From: RU20A sp042610495
GTDB lineage: Bacteria; Pseudomonadota; Alphaproteobacteria; Rhizobiales; Rhizobiaceae
Direction of reading: 5' to 3'
Length of the DNA stretch: 64,000 bases
Assembly: GCF_042610495.1 (NCBI RefSeq)
Contig: NZ_JBHGAP010000001.1
Coordinates: forward strand, 992,001-1,056,000
The stretch's first letter is position 1. Every line of letters begins with the position of its first letter. Below the pieces are notes generated by a model. That model ran no database searches and was not told the origin of the DNA. It worked only from the letters and a program-made list of their open reading frames with translations. Below are positions 51,551 to 60,512 of this stretch, piece by piece. Position numbers and translations under genes: made by a program.

Positions 51551-52030
51551 ATGCCGGCCCCCATGCGCAAGCCCTCCGCCTCCCTGACGAAACTGCCGCT
51601 CGCCCTTGGCCTGGCGGCGGCCCTCCTCGCCTCCTCCCTGCCCGCGAGAGCGGGAAGCCAGGAGGATGTCGAGGCGCGCATCGAAGCGATGCACGGCAAT
51701 ACGGACGGTTTCTGGGAGACCTTCGACGGCCTGCGCGAAAGCGCCAAGGGCCACGATGCACAAAGCATCGCCGCTTTCGCGGAATATCCCCTGACGGTCA
51801 ACGCCAATGGCGAAACCTACGACATCCAGAACGCCAATGATTTCGTGGAGAACTTCGACACGATCGTCACGCAGGACACGCTGGATGCCATCACCGGCGT
51901 CGATGTCGGCGATCTCCTCGTTAATGGCGACGGCGTCGCGATCGGCGACGGCACGGTCTGGCTTGCCGCCATCTGCGACAATTCCACCTGCTCGGCGACC
52001 CATTGGGCAATCACAGCCATCAACAATTGA
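51551..52030 (+). CDS. Secreted hypothetical protein 1 of 4
   Basis: Protein of 159 residues with a signal peptide (to about ARA-GSQ, residue 34). The mature part is acidic, with FWETFDGLRESAKGHDAQSI and a C-terminal AAICDNSTCSATHWAITAIN containing two cysteines. ATGs at 51551 and 51563 are both possible. No family is recognised. It is the first of four consecutive small secreted proteins. Confidence 0.75.
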   Translation: MPAPMRKPSASLTKLPLALGLAAALLASSLPARAGSQEDVEARIEAMHGNTDGFWETFDGLRESAKGHDAQSIAAFAEYPLTVNANGETYDIQNANDFVENFDTIVTQDTLDAITGVDVGDLLVNGDGVAIGDGTVWLAAICDNSTCSATHWAITAINN

Positions 52031-52041
52031 GGCACCCGGTC

Positions 52042-52350
52042 ATGCGCGGCATCCTCGCCCTCGCCCTGCTTGCAGGCACGATCGTAACGCCCACACGCGC
52101 CGCCGACAGCCTGACACCCCCCTGGGTCGGCCGCTGGGATTGCGAGGTCGCGACCTTCACCTTCACGCCGACGCACTATGATGCCGGCGAAGGCCCGATG
52201 CCGATCCGCGCGGCAACGGTGGAGGACGGCATCTGGACACTTTCCTTTGACGACGACTACCGCATCAACCTTTCCGCCGTGACGAAGACGACCATGGAGT
52301 GGTTCTCACAGGCGAGCGGCGACGGTTTTTCCTGCAAACGTCTGACCTGA
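52042..52350 (+). CDS. Secreted hypothetical protein 2 of 4
   Basis: Protein of 102 residues with signal peptide MRGILALALLAGTIVTPTRA. The mature part PPWVGRWDCEVATFTFTPTH has a lipocalin-like look (G-x-W near the start) and one cysteine at each end, likely disulfide-bonded. It starts 11 bases after the previous gene, with GAGG upstream. Confidence 0.75.
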   Translation: MRGILALALLAGTIVTPTRAADSLTPPWVGRWDCEVATFTFTPTHYDAGEGPMPIRAATVEDGIWTLSFDDDYRINLSAVTKTTMEWFSQASGDGFSCKRLT

Positions 52351-52387
52351 CGGGCCCAAGCCCTGAGGCAGCAATCGAGGTTTCCCA

Positions 52388-52759
52388 ATGAAGTCGCTGA
52401 TCTCCCTCGCCTTTCTGAGCGCCCTGACCGTTTCCGCTATCGCCGCGGGCGCGCAAGCCGCTGAAAACCGCTGCGGCTATATCGAAAACCCGACACCCGG
52501 CAACTGGTGGCTGACGGATGCCGACGCCAGCTGGACCATCGGCACGCAAGGCTCGGATTCCTATCCCGATGGCTTCGATCTCGTCCCCGATATCTCCGCC
52601 GGCGATTACCGCGCCACCAATGGCAACTACGGCTACGCCTGCGCCTGCATGTCGGTAGACGTCGACACCGCCGACGAGCGCATCACGGCGATCTACAGCT
52701 TCAAGCAGATCCCCCTGTCGCGTTGCGAGAACGATCCGGCCCTCGCCACTCCGCAGTAA
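52388..52759 (+). CDS. Secreted DUF4087-like protein, 3 of 4
   Basis: Protein of 123 residues with a signal peptide (to about AQA-AEN). The mature start ENRCGYIENPTPGNWWLTDA and the cysteine pair YACACMSV resemble DUF4087 proteins. Four cysteines suggest a disulfide-stabilised fold. Function unknown. Confidence 0.8.
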   Translation: MKSLISLAFLSALTVSAIAAGAQAAENRCGYIENPTPGNWWLTDADASWTIGTQGSDSYPDGFDLVPDISAGDYRATNGNYGYACACMSVDVDTADERITAIYSFKQIPLSRCENDPALATPQ

Positions 52760-52860
52760 GTGCCGCCTGTTCCGGCGGGAACAGCGGCAGCGAGCGCCCT
52801 TTGCGAGGATGGGGACAAGGACGCCGGGAGGGCGTCCACCACCCTCGAAAGGAGCATCCC

Positions 52861-53169
52861 ATGCTGAAGACCGCATCCATGCTGATCGTAACGGCAACTG
52901 CGCTGTCCGCGATCGTGACACCGTCCTTCGCCCAGTCCTTCGACCGCGGAAACACCGGCAATGACAACGGTGGCAACGGCGGCCGCGGCGAGTATTTCTC
53001 CGGCGCCGCCTCGGCGCCGATCACCCACGTGCGCGCGCCCGGACGCATCCTTCTGCTGCAGCGCGGCGGTGCCTACTGCGCGACCACCTGGGCCGCCCTC
53101 CACGACCGTGCCGGCAAGCGCAACACGATCCGCCACTGCGACGACCGCCGCCACATCGACCTCGACTGA
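52861..53169 (+). CDS. Secreted hypothetical protein 4 of 4
   Basis: Protein of 102 residues with a signal peptide (to about SFA-QSF). The mature part has a Gly/Asn-rich stretch (GNTGNDNGGNGGRGEYF) and two cysteines. AAAGGAG precedes the ATG. A hairpin (around 52761-52787) separates it from the previous gene, so it may be transcribed alone. Confidence 0.72.
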   Translation: MLKTASMLIVTATALSAIVTPSFAQSFDRGNTGNDNGGNGGRGEYFSGAASAPITHVRAPGRILLLQRGGAYCATTWAALHDRAGKRNTIRHCDDRRHIDLD

Positions 53170-53187
53170 ACGCCGGCCTCGAGCCTG

Positions 53188-53652
53188 TCAGCGAGCGTGC
53201 CCGACCGGCACGCTCGTTCCGCTTTTCAGCACCTCCATCGAGATGGAAGCAGAGACGTCGAAAAGCTCCACGCGCCTGACGATCTCCTTGTAGATGACGT
53301 CATAGTGTTCGACGCGCGGCAGCACGATCTTCAGAATATAGTCGTAATGGCCGGTCAGCCGGTGCGCCTCGGTGATCTCCGCGATCTCGCCAACCGTGCG
53401 GCGAAAGAGTTCGATCCAGCCGTCCTGATGGTGCGCGGTCTTGATCAGCGCAAAGACGGTGGTCGGCACCCCCATCTTCTCCCGGTCGAGCACCGCAACA
53501 CGCGCCGCGATATGGCCGCTCTCCTCCAGCCGCTGAATGCGCCGCGCACAGGCCGACAGCGAAAGGCTCACCTTTTCGGCCAGTTCCGAAATCGGCAGCG
53601 ACGCATCCGTCTGCAACAGCGCCAGAAGCCTGCGATCACGCTCATCCAGCAT
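53188..53652 (-). CDS. Lrp/AsnC-family regulator
   Basis: Protein of 154 residues with the Lrp helix-turn-helix (DASLPISELAEKVSLSLSACARRIQRLEESG) and the RAM effector domain (EAHRLTGHYDYILKIVLPRVEHYD). AAGGAGG precedes the ATG. It is divergent from the racemase gene, and the AT-rich 160 bases between them should carry its binding sites. It likely controls that gene. Confidence 0.94.
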   Translation of the reverse strand: MLDERDRRLLALLQTDASLPISELAEKVSLSLSACARRIQRLEESGHIAARVAVLDREKMGVPTTVFALIKTAHHQDGWIELFRRTVGEIAEITEAHRLTGHYDYILKIVLPRVEHYDVIYKEIVRRVELFDVSASISMEVLKSGTSVPVGHAR

Positions 53653-53814
53653 CGCAACAATCCTCCTTCACGAAAATTTTTCGCGTCATCTCACATCAGA
53701 AAGCAAATTTATCGCGTCACAAGACGCAAGGAAAGCAATCTTTGCGACCTTCTCGCAGGCAAATCGCGCGATCATCCGTTCATCATCACCGAACGCAACG
53801 AAGGGGACTGCGAG

Positions 53815-54531
53815 ATGAAGACCATCGGACTGATTGGCGGCATGAGCTTCGAGAGCAGCCTCGTCTATTACCGTATGATCAATGAGGCCGTGCGCAATCG
53901 TCTGGGCGGCTTGAACTCGGCAGAAGTCATCCTGCATTCGGTCGATTTCGCCCGCATCGTCGCGCTTCAGAAGGCCGGCCGCTGGGATTGCGCCGCCAAG
54001 GCGCTCTCGGACGTCGCCCGCGGGCTCGAGGCCGCCGGTGCCGACACGGTGCTGATCTGCACGAACACCATGCATCTCGTGGCCGATGCCGTCGCCGACG
54101 CCGTTAAGGTGCCGCTGATCAACATCATCGACGAAACAGCAGCCGCGCTGACCGCTGCCGGCTGCCGCAAGCCGCTGCTGCTCGCCACCCGCTACACGAT
54201 GGAGCACGGCTTTTACGCCGAGCGCATGGCGCGCCACGGCATCGAGATCATGGTGCCGGATGGACAGGGCCGCACGCGGACCCACGAAGTCATCTTTGAC
54301 GAACTCTGCCAAGGCCAAGTCAAGGACAGCTCGCGAGCCGATCTTCGTCTCCTGATCGAGGCGGCGAAAGCAGATGGCGCCGACGCCGTCATCCTTGGCT
54401 GCACGGAAATCTGCCTGATCCTCGATCCTGCCGACTTGCCGCTTCCCGGCTTCGACTCGACCGCGATCCACGCTGCGGCAGCAGTCGATTTCGCGCTCGC
54501 CGACCGCCAAGAGGAACGCCGCGTCGCCTGA
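53815..54531 (+). CDS. Aspartate/glutamate racemase family protein
   Basis: Protein of 238 residues, PLP-independent racemase fold: MKTIGLIGGMSFESSLVYYR, the first catalytic cysteine in LICTNTMHLV and the second in ILGCTEICLIL. YgeA-like, so aspartate or a broad-spectrum amino acid is the probable substrate. The ATG at 53815 starts the family homology. Confidence 0.93.
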   Translation: MKTIGLIGGMSFESSLVYYRMINEAVRNRLGGLNSAEVILHSVDFARIVALQKAGRWDCAAKALSDVARGLEAAGADTVLICTNTMHLVADAVADAVKVPLINIIDETAAALTAAGCRKPLLLATRYTMEHGFYAERMARHGIEIMVPDGQGRTRTHEVIFDELCQGQVKDSSRADLRLLIEAAKADGADAVILGCTEICLILDPADLPLPGFDSTAIHAAAAVDFALADRQEERRVA

Positions 54532-54559
54532 TGGCGGCTCGGAAAACGCAGCGCGGCGC

Positions 54560-54967
54560 TCAGGCGCCGTCGCTGTCAAACCGGCGGCGCGCATCCTTGA
54601 TTGCGCCGTGATGCTCGACCGACCAGTCGACAAGCACTCTCAGAACCCCGAGGAACGACTGCCCGAGTTCCGTCAGGCTATATTCGACGCTCGGTGGCAG
54701 CGTCGGATAGACGGTACGACTGATATAGCCGTCGCGCTGCAGATCGCGCAGCGTCTGCGTCAGCATACGTTGGGAAATATCGGGAATCTGCCGCTTCAGC
54801 GCCGAAAATCGCGTCGGACCCGCCGCCAGCGACAACATCAGCAGCACATTCCACTTGCCGCCCATGTGATCGACCACATCGCGCACCGGACAGTCGGAAG
54901 CGGTGAAGCTCAGGCCCATCACCGTCAGCACCCGCTCGCCCCGGCTGTCACGCACATGCCTGTTCAT
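54560..54967 (-). CDS. HxlR-family transcriptional regulator
   Basis: Protein of 135 residues with the winged-helix HxlR signature: CPVRDVVDHMGGKWNVLLMLSL, TRFSALKRQIPDISQRMLTQTLRDLQRDGYISR. GGAAGGAAC precedes the ATG. It is divergent from the quinone reductase-like gene, the QorR/YtfH-YtfG arrangement, where a redox-sensing cysteine (here at the start of CPVRD) controls the partner. Confidence 0.93.
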   Translation of the reverse strand: MNRHVRDSRGERVLTVMGLSFTASDCPVRDVVDHMGGKWNVLLMLSLAAGPTRFSALKRQIPDISQRMLTQTLRDLQRDGYISRTVYPTLPPSVEYSLTELGQSFLGVLRVLVDWSVEHHGAIKDARRRFDSDGA

Positions 54968-55044
54968 GGTGGTTCCTTCCAAGTAACCTTCGCATGATTT
55001 TCTGCCTCCTTTACAATCTCCCGTCAATTCCGAAATAAGACATG

Positions 55045-55059
55045 GTCTCAAAAAGAGAC
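55045..55059. promoter_or_regulatory. Inverted repeat GTCTC-AAAAA-GAGAC, HxlR operator candidate
   Basis: A perfect 5-base inverted repeat with an A5 centre lies in the 154-base divergent region between the HxlR gene and the quinone reductase gene. Confidence 0.5.
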
Positions 55060-55121
55060 TGAAGATATTTCACGAGGAAGACGCAGTTTCGCGCTTCCCG
55101 GCCGCTCAAGAGGAACTCACT

Positions 55122-56012
55122 ATGGGCAAGACCATTCTCGTCACCGGCGCTTCGGGCAAGCTCGGGCGTCTCGTCATCGACAATCTGCTCGCAAGCGGCA
55201 AGATCGCTGCCTCCGACATCGTCGCCGGCAGCCGCGACCCGGCCCGGCTTGGCGATCTCGCTGCCCGTGGCGTCCAGACCCGCGCCGTCGATTTCGACGC
55301 GTCTGCCGATACGCTTGCCGCGGCCTTTGCCGGCGTCGACACGCTGCTCATCATCTCCACCGATGCGCTCGACGCGAACCAGACCCGCCTGCGCCAGCAC
55401 AAGGCCGCCGTCGCCGCTGCCAAGGCCGCCGGCGTTGGCCACATCGCCTATACCTCGCTGCCGAACGCCGACACCTCTGTCATCACGTTTGCGCCTGACC
55501 ACCTCGGGACGGAAGAGGTGATCAAGGCAAGCGGCATTGCCTACACGATCCTGCGCAACTCCTGGTACGCCGAAAACCTCTTCATGTCGCTGCCGGCAGC
55601 TCTGGCCTCCGGCACCTGGTACACCTCGGCTGGCGAAGGCCGGAACCCCTACGTCGCCCGCGCGGACCTGGCCGCCGCAGCCGCCGGCGCGCTGCTGGCT
55701 GCAGGCAGCGAGAGCCGCACCTACACGCTGACCGGCGGACAAGCCTACACCAACGGCGAAATCGCGGCCCTCGTCACGGAGATCACCGGCAAGCCGATCG
55801 CCGTCGTCAACATCGATGATGCAAGCCTTGCGACGGGCCTTGCCCATGCCGGCCTTCCGGAAGGCTTCATCCCGGCTCTCGTGTCCTTCGACCGCAATGC
55901 CCGCGAAGGCCTCTTCGACGTCGTGACGGACGATGTCCGCACGCTCTCGGGCAAGGCGCCGCAGGATCTGAAAAGCTTCCTCGAAGCCAACAAGGCGGCC
56001 CTCGGCGCCTGA
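55122..56012 (+). CDS. NAD(P)H:quinone oxidoreductase-like NmrA/SDR protein (QOR2 type)
   Basis: Protein of 296 residues, atypical short-chain dehydrogenase. TILVTGASGKLGRLVIDNLL is the dinucleotide site; HIAYTSLPNAD and ILRNSWYAENLF match E. coli YtfG/QorB. The divergent HxlR gene supports an electrophile-responsive quinone reductase. AGGAACTCACT precedes the ATG. Confidence 0.92.
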   Translation: MGKTILVTGASGKLGRLVIDNLLASGKIAASDIVAGSRDPARLGDLAARGVQTRAVDFDASADTLAAAFAGVDTLLIISTDALDANQTRLRQHKAAVAAAKAAGVGHIAYTSLPNADTSVITFAPDHLGTEEVIKASGIAYTILRNSWYAENLFMSLPAALASGTWYTSAGEGRNPYVARADLAAAAAGALLAAGSESRTYTLTGGQAYTNGEIAALVTEITGKPIAVVNIDDASLATGLAHAGLPEGFIPALVSFDRNAREGLFDVVTDDVRTLSGKAPQDLKSFLEANKAALGA

Positions 56013-56082
56013 TACGGCCTTAAGGACGAGGCGGCGCGCTTCACGGCCTTTCGGGCGCGGCGCCTTGGTGGATAGCTTTGAC

Positions 56083-56125
56083 AAAAAAACGCGGATGCCG
56101 GGCGACGTCTGACGCCCGGCATCCG
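56083..56125 (-). terminator. Orphan minus-strand intrinsic terminator
   Basis: Read on the minus strand, CGGATGCCGGGCG, an 8-base loop and CGCCCGGCATCCG are followed by CGTTTTTTT. No minus-strand gene that I can support ends here, so it may close a small RNA starting somewhere in 56130-56320. Confidence 0.75.
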
Positions 56126-56322
56126 AGCGACCGGAGATGGTCGCAACGGACGCAGAAGATTGTCCCCACCATTACGCGTCCGGCTTGCCTCTTCTGTGGA
56201 TACGAAGGTAAGAACGCGATGGTGCCGCTTTCGTCAGGCGCCCGAATCGACTGACAGTGGCACCGTCGGCGACCATGTCGACCGGCAGCCATCCCGCCAG
56301 GATCTGAATTTTAGAAAGTGCC

Positions 56323-57435
56323 ATGCTCCAGGGGACCAGGCCATCCCACGCGGACATCCGCTTGAGTCTCGACAGGGTCTTGTCGAGCAACGTCTTCTCG
56401 CGCTCCGAACGGCTGCGAAACTTTCTCTCCTACGTGGTCACACGGGAACTGGCCGGCGAAGGCGCCCAGTTGAAGGGCTATGCCATCGCCATCGACGTCT
56501 TCGGCAAGCCATCGGACTTCAACGCCGATACCGACCCCCTTGTTCGCGTGCATGCGGGAAAGCTGCGCAAGCTTCTCGACCGCTATTACGACGAAGAAGT
56601 CGGGGACGAGACCTGGCGGATCAGCCTGCCAAGAGGCGCCTATGTGCCATCCTACGCGCCGCTCGCTCCGCAGCATGTCAGCAACGCGGCGGATCCATTG
56701 GCCCCTGCAGGAACGGTGACGCCTGCTGCCGCGGCCCGCGCGACCTGGCGGCCGAAGCCGCTTTCCTCGCCAATGGCACTACTGTCCTTCGTGCTGCCGC
56801 TGGCCCTTTTCGCACCGCTCAGCACCCCTGCCCTATCCCTCGACGGCGCTCGCAACGGCCATTTCTCGACACGACTTAGCCAACCCGGTGGGGATCGCGC
56901 CTTGTCCCTTCCCTTCGTGTCGATCGCCGAAAGCTGGCCGGCCGGCGGTGCGGAACGCCGCTTTGCCGAAGCGATGCGGGAAGCAGCAACAAACTATCGT
57001 ATTCAGGTCTACCCGATGCCCGGCACCGCTCAGCCGCCCTACGGTACGGTGCGCGATATGCGCTTCTCCATTCAGATCCGGACACTGAACGCCGACGGAG
57101 ACCTCGTGGTCGACCTCATCCACGACCCTTCCCGTGACCGGGTGGCAACCAGGGTTATCACCGCTGACAGCATCGACACATCGGCCGACCTGACATTCGA
57201 GTCGACCACGCTGGCCGCAAGCTGGCTCAAGGTCACCGGAACGTTGTTTGCCTATTCGGAGAAATCCGGGCTCTCCAGCCCGCTGATGCTGTGCCTGACC
57301 AAGACCAGCATCTATCACCAGAAGCTGACACGCGAAGCCTTCGCCGCCGCTCGCTCCTGCCAGCGCTCCCTGGGCGCCAGCGCCAAGGACGATGCGCCGC
57401 TCGTGACGAATCTCAATCTCCTGACGGCCCCCTGA
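56323..57435 (+). CDS. Membrane-anchored protein with an adenylate-cyclase-associated N-terminal domain
   Basis: Protein of 370 residues. The N-terminal 110 residues (RSERLRNFLSYVVTRELAGE, LKGYAIAIDVFGKPSDFNAD, DPLVRVHAGKLRKLLDRYY) form a DNA-binding-like helical domain often found in front of adenylate cyclases or TPR proteins in rhizobia. A single hydrophobic segment follows (about 147-168), then a 200-residue domain without recognised family and with no cyclase motifs. It may be a one-component membrane regulator. The ATG has only a weak ribosome binding site. Confidence 0.78.
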   Translation: MLQGTRPSHADIRLSLDRVLSSNVFSRSERLRNFLSYVVTRELAGEGAQLKGYAIAIDVFGKPSDFNADTDPLVRVHAGKLRKLLDRYYDEEVGDETWRISLPRGAYVPSYAPLAPQHVSNAADPLAPAGTVTPAAAARATWRPKPLSSPMALLSFVLPLALFAPLSTPALSLDGARNGHFSTRLSQPGGDRALSLPFVSIAESWPAGGAERRFAEAMREAATNYRIQVYPMPGTAQPPYGTVRDMRFSIQIRTLNADGDLVVDLIHDPSRDRVATRVITADSIDTSADLTFESTTLAASWLKVTGTLFAYSEKSGLSSPLMLCLTKTSIYHQKLTREAFAAARSCQRSLGASAKDDAPLVTNLNLLTAP

Positions 57436-57447
57436 TCCTGCTCGCCG

Positions 57448-58575
57448 TCAGCGCACAATCGTGATGCGCTCGGCGGCGCGCGTGATCGCCGTGTAGAGCC
57501 AGCGCTCGCGCGTGTCGCGAAACGCCCAGCTCTCGTCAAACAACACGACCGTGTTCCACTGCGAGCCCTGCGCCTTGTGGACCGTCAGCGCATAGCCGTA
57601 GTCGAACTCGTCGTAACGCTTGCGCGTCGACCACGGGATCTCGCCTTCCGTTTCCTCGAAAGCGGCCTTCAGCAGCTTGATCTTCGCCGCACCGCGGTCC
57701 ATGTCGTCGTCTTCCGGCCGGATCATCAGGTTGATGCCGGGCTTCACCGTCTCCTTGGACGAGCTCATGACCTGCCAGAGCGAGCCGTTGAGCAGCCCCT
57801 TGGCCGGATCGTTGCGAAGGCACACCAGCTTGTCGCCGGACTGCGGATATTCCGTGGTGAAGCCTTTCAGCTCGCGCAGCCGCATATTGTAGCGGCGCCG
57901 CGTCTTGTTGGTTCCCACCAGCACCTGGTCGGCCTCCAGCACCAGCGGCTGGGTCACCTCGCCGCGCGGGATAACCTGCGCGGTGCCATAGTCGCCATGC
58001 ATGATCTCCTTGCCCTCGCGCACCTGCATGGCGAGCTGGATGATCGGGTTGTCGCGCGCCTGCCGGTGGATGTCCGTCAGAAGGAAATCCGGCTCCTCGT
58101 TGGTGAAGAAACCGCCGCCGGAAACGGGTGGCAACTGGCCGGGATCACCCAGCACGAGGATCGGCGTGCCGAAGCTCATGAGATCCTTGCCCAGTTGCTC
58201 GTCCACCATGGAACATTCGTCCACGATGATCAGCGCCGCCTTGGCGACGGGCGACTGGCGGTTGATGGAAAACATCGGCGCGACCTGCGTCTTGCCGGTC
58301 TCCTCGTTTTCCACTTCTTCCTCACCGCGCGGCCGGTAGATCAGAGAATGGATGGTCTTGGCGTTGGACGCCCCGCGCGAGCGCAGCACCTGCGCCGCCT
58401 TGCCGGTGAAGGCTGCAAACAGCACCTCGCCATCGACATTCTCGGCAAAATGCCGGGCAAGCGTCGTCTTGCCCGTGCCGGCATAGCCGAACAGGCGAAA
58501 GAGCGGCGAGCGACCCTCCTTCAGCCAGCGTGAAACGGCCTTGAGGGCTTCATCCTGTTGGGGTGCGAACTGCAT
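57448..58575 (-). CDS. RecD-like ATP-dependent DNA helicase
   Basis: Superfamily 1 helicase of 375 residues: Walker A FGYAGTGKTTLAR (about 29-41), Walker B LIIVDECSMVD, motif III LVLGDPGQLPPV, and the C-terminal UvrD/RecD motifs ALTVHKAQGSQW and YTAITRA. It is far shorter than RecD2 and lacks its N-terminal extension, resembling the compact RecD/ATP-dependent exonuclease proteins of phages and Rhizobiales. The ATG at 58575 starts family homology but has no strong ribosome binding site. Confidence 0.9.
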   Translation of the reverse strand: MQFAPQQDEALKAVSRWLKEGRSPLFRLFGYAGTGKTTLARHFAENVDGEVLFAAFTGKAAQVLRSRGASNAKTIHSLIYRPRGEEEVENEETGKTQVAPMFSINRQSPVAKAALIIVDECSMVDEQLGKDLMSFGTPILVLGDPGQLPPVSGGGFFTNEEPDFLLTDIHRQARDNPIIQLAMQVREGKEIMHGDYGTAQVIPRGEVTQPLVLEADQVLVGTNKTRRRYNMRLRELKGFTTEYPQSGDKLVCLRNDPAKGLLNGSLWQVMSSSKETVKPGINLMIRPEDDDMDRGAAKIKLLKAAFEETEGEIPWSTRKRYDEFDYGYALTVHKAQGSQWNTVVLFDESWAFRDTRERWLYTAITRAAERITIVR

Positions 58576-58771
58576 GGGCTGGAGGTGGCAGGATTCGGCC
58601 TCGGCCTGCAAGCCAAATCGACGGTTGCGCGTGATCGAAGAAATCGCCCCGGCGGATCTCCCCATGCCGCGGGGATCGGCTTAGAAGAAAGGCGGGAGAC
58701 GAGTCGCAGACGGTCGGAACGGTCCTGAAGAGACCGCCGGACGGACAAGCCGAGGAAAGCGCGAAACACCC

Positions 58772-59812
58772 ATGCCCGCAATCGCCCTGCGCTGGCTCTC
58801 GCTGATCGCCCTCAGCCTTGCCATTACCCTCGTGCTGGAGGCCGTGCGCCTGCCCGCCGCCCTGCTGATCGGCCCCATGGCCGCCGGCATCATGATCGCG
58901 CTCGCCGGCGTCCGCCTTTCCATGCCCGCCTTCAGCCGCAGTTTCGCGCAGGCCGTCATCGGCGTGATGATCGCGACCACCGTGACGGCCGACATCCTCG
59001 TCACCTTCGCGGCCCGCTGGCCGCTCTTTCTGGCGACCATCGTCGCGGTGATAGCCGTCAGTGCGCTGAGCGGCTACGCGCTGGCGCGGCTGAAGGTACT
59101 GCCGGCCACCACCGCCATCTGGGGCTCCTCGGCCGGCGCTGCCTCCGCCATGGTCCTGATGGCGCAGGCCTATGGCGCGGATGCGCGTCTCGTCGGCTTT
59201 ATGCAGTATCTGCGCGTCATCTTCGTCGCCAGCATTGCCGCCATCGTCGCGCGCACCGTGGCAGGCGTCACCGCCGGCACGCCCGCCCACGCCTTCTTCG
59301 AGATGCCCGATTACGCCGAGGCCATGACCGCCGCCGCCATCGCGCTTGCGGGCACGCTCCTCGGCCGGGCGACGCGCCTGCCCGCCGGCCTGCTGCTCGG
59401 TCCGCTGGTGCTCGGCGCCGTGCTGCATGTGGCCGGCCTGTCCTTCTATGTCCCGGAACTCGTGCTGGCGCTTGCCTATGCCCTGCTCGGCTGGACGATC
59501 GGTCTCGGCTTTGACCGCGACGTGCTGCTGCATGCCGGCCGCGCCCTGGTGCCGGTCACGGGTGCCATCCTGCTCCTGATCGGCTTTTGCGGCCTGCTCG
59601 CCTACGCACTGCACGTCTTCGCCGGCATCGATCCCCTGACGGCCTATCTCGCGACCAGCCCCGGCGGCATGGATTCGATCGCCATCATTGCCGCATCCAT
59701 CGATGTGGACGTGCCCTTCATCATGGCCCTGCAGACCGCCCGCCTGCTGATCGTCATGGCCATCGGCCCCACCATCGCCCGCCTGCTCGCAGACCGTCTG
59801 ATGCGGCGGTGA
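58772..59812 (+). CDS. AbrB-family (AmoA/PF05145) membrane permease
   Basis: Protein of 346 residues with about ten transmembrane segments in two related halves (LLIGPMAAGIMIALAG and LLLGPLVLGAVLHVAG are the matched internal repeats), plus AIWGSSAGAASAMVLMAQAYG and ATSPGGMDSIAIIAAS. This is the family misleadingly called AbrB or ammonia monooxygenase regulators; the real function is probably transport. Start codon ATG at 58772. Confidence 0.88.
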   Translation: MPAIALRWLSLIALSLAITLVLEAVRLPAALLIGPMAAGIMIALAGVRLSMPAFSRSFAQAVIGVMIATTVTADILVTFAARWPLFLATIVAVIAVSALSGYALARLKVLPATTAIWGSSAGAASAMVLMAQAYGADARLVGFMQYLRVIFVASIAAIVARTVAGVTAGTPAHAFFEMPDYAEAMTAAAIALAGTLLGRATRLPAGLLLGPLVLGAVLHVAGLSFYVPELVLALAYALLGWTIGLGFDRDVLLHAGRALVPVTGAILLLIGFCGLLAYALHVFAGIDPLTAYLATSPGGMDSIAIIAASIDVDVPFIMALQTARLLIVMAIGPTIARLLADRLMRR

Positions 59813-59820
59813 CAAAGCGC

Positions 59821-60186
59821 TCAGGCCCCGGATGCGACCTCGAGATCGAGGAGACGTCCGACATAGCTGCGCACGAGGGAGACGATATCGTCCGGCAGCC
59901 TTTCGACATGGCGTAGAACCCGTGCGTCATGATCGAGTGAGCGGACCTGGTCCGCGAGGATCATGCCTTTGGTCCTGAAACCATTCGGGATTGTTACCTT
60001 TGTCGGCCAAGGCGTCATGTTTCGTGTAATCGGGCAAACGATGATGCGCTTGGACACTTCGTGCATCAAGGCATTCGAAATGACCAGTGCAGGCCTGCGC
60101 CCGGACTGCTCCGTGCCCAGTGCCGGGTCCAGCGTGAGGATCAGGACGTCACCCGCGCGATAAACACGCGGATCATTCGTGGTCAT
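59821..60186 (-). CDS. PemK/MazF-type toxin (growth inhibitor)
   Basis: Protein of 121 residues: RAGDVLILTLDPALGTEQSG RRPALVIS is the MazF/PemK N-terminal pattern, followed by IIVCPITRN and KGMILADQVRSLDHDAR. Family members are ribosome-independent endoribonucleases. The gene overlaps the antitoxin gene by 14 bases, the usual arrangement. It starts at an ATG inside the antitoxin C-terminal codons. Confidence 0.92.
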   Translation of the reverse strand: MTTNDPRVYRAGDVLILTLDPALGTEQSGRRPALVISNALMHEVSKRIIVCPITRNMTPWPTKVTIPNGFRTKGMILADQVRSLDHDARVLRHVERLPDDIVSLVRSYVGRLLDLEVASGA

Positions 60187-60442
60187 AGTAACGTTCCGAG
60201 CCGACGTCCGGACCCCAGTCCACCGTTGGCGGTTCATTCTGTGGCCCCAGTCGGCGAATTTCGGCGACAATCTCCTCCAGCGACGGCGCGAGCCTCTGCC
60301 GTTTCGCCTCGATCACACCGCGTCCGTCGCGCACCACGAAATCGACAATGTCGCCCGCCTTCAGCCCGAGTTCGTCAATCGCTGCCTGCGGCAGGCGGAT
60401 GGCGGAACTGTCCTCCGACAATGTGATCGTAACCTTCGTCAT
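60173..60442 (-). CDS. MazE/AbrB-type antitoxin
   Basis: Protein of 89 residues with the swapped-hairpin AbrB DNA-binding domain (SSAIRLPQAAIDELGLKAGD IVDFVV) and an acidic C-terminal tail that should wrap the toxin. AAGGAG lies 8 bases before the ATG at 60442. It is expected to repress its own operon. Confidence 0.92.
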   Translation of the reverse strand: MTKVTITLSEDSSAIRLPQAAIDELGLKAGDIVDFVVRDGRGVIEAKRQRLAPSLEEIVAEIRRLGPQNEPPTVDWGPDVGSERYYDHE

Positions 60443-60512
60443 TGAAGCGCTCCTTGATAGCCCATTATAACATCCCGGGCGAAAGCTGACAAAGCGCGTA
60501 TAGGAGAATGGC

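Noticed and set aside
56172..56390. 72-codon minus-strand frame near the orphan terminator
   Set aside because: It overlaps the start of the plus-strand gene at 56323, lacks a ribosome binding site and has no family; a non-coding RNA explains the terminator better.
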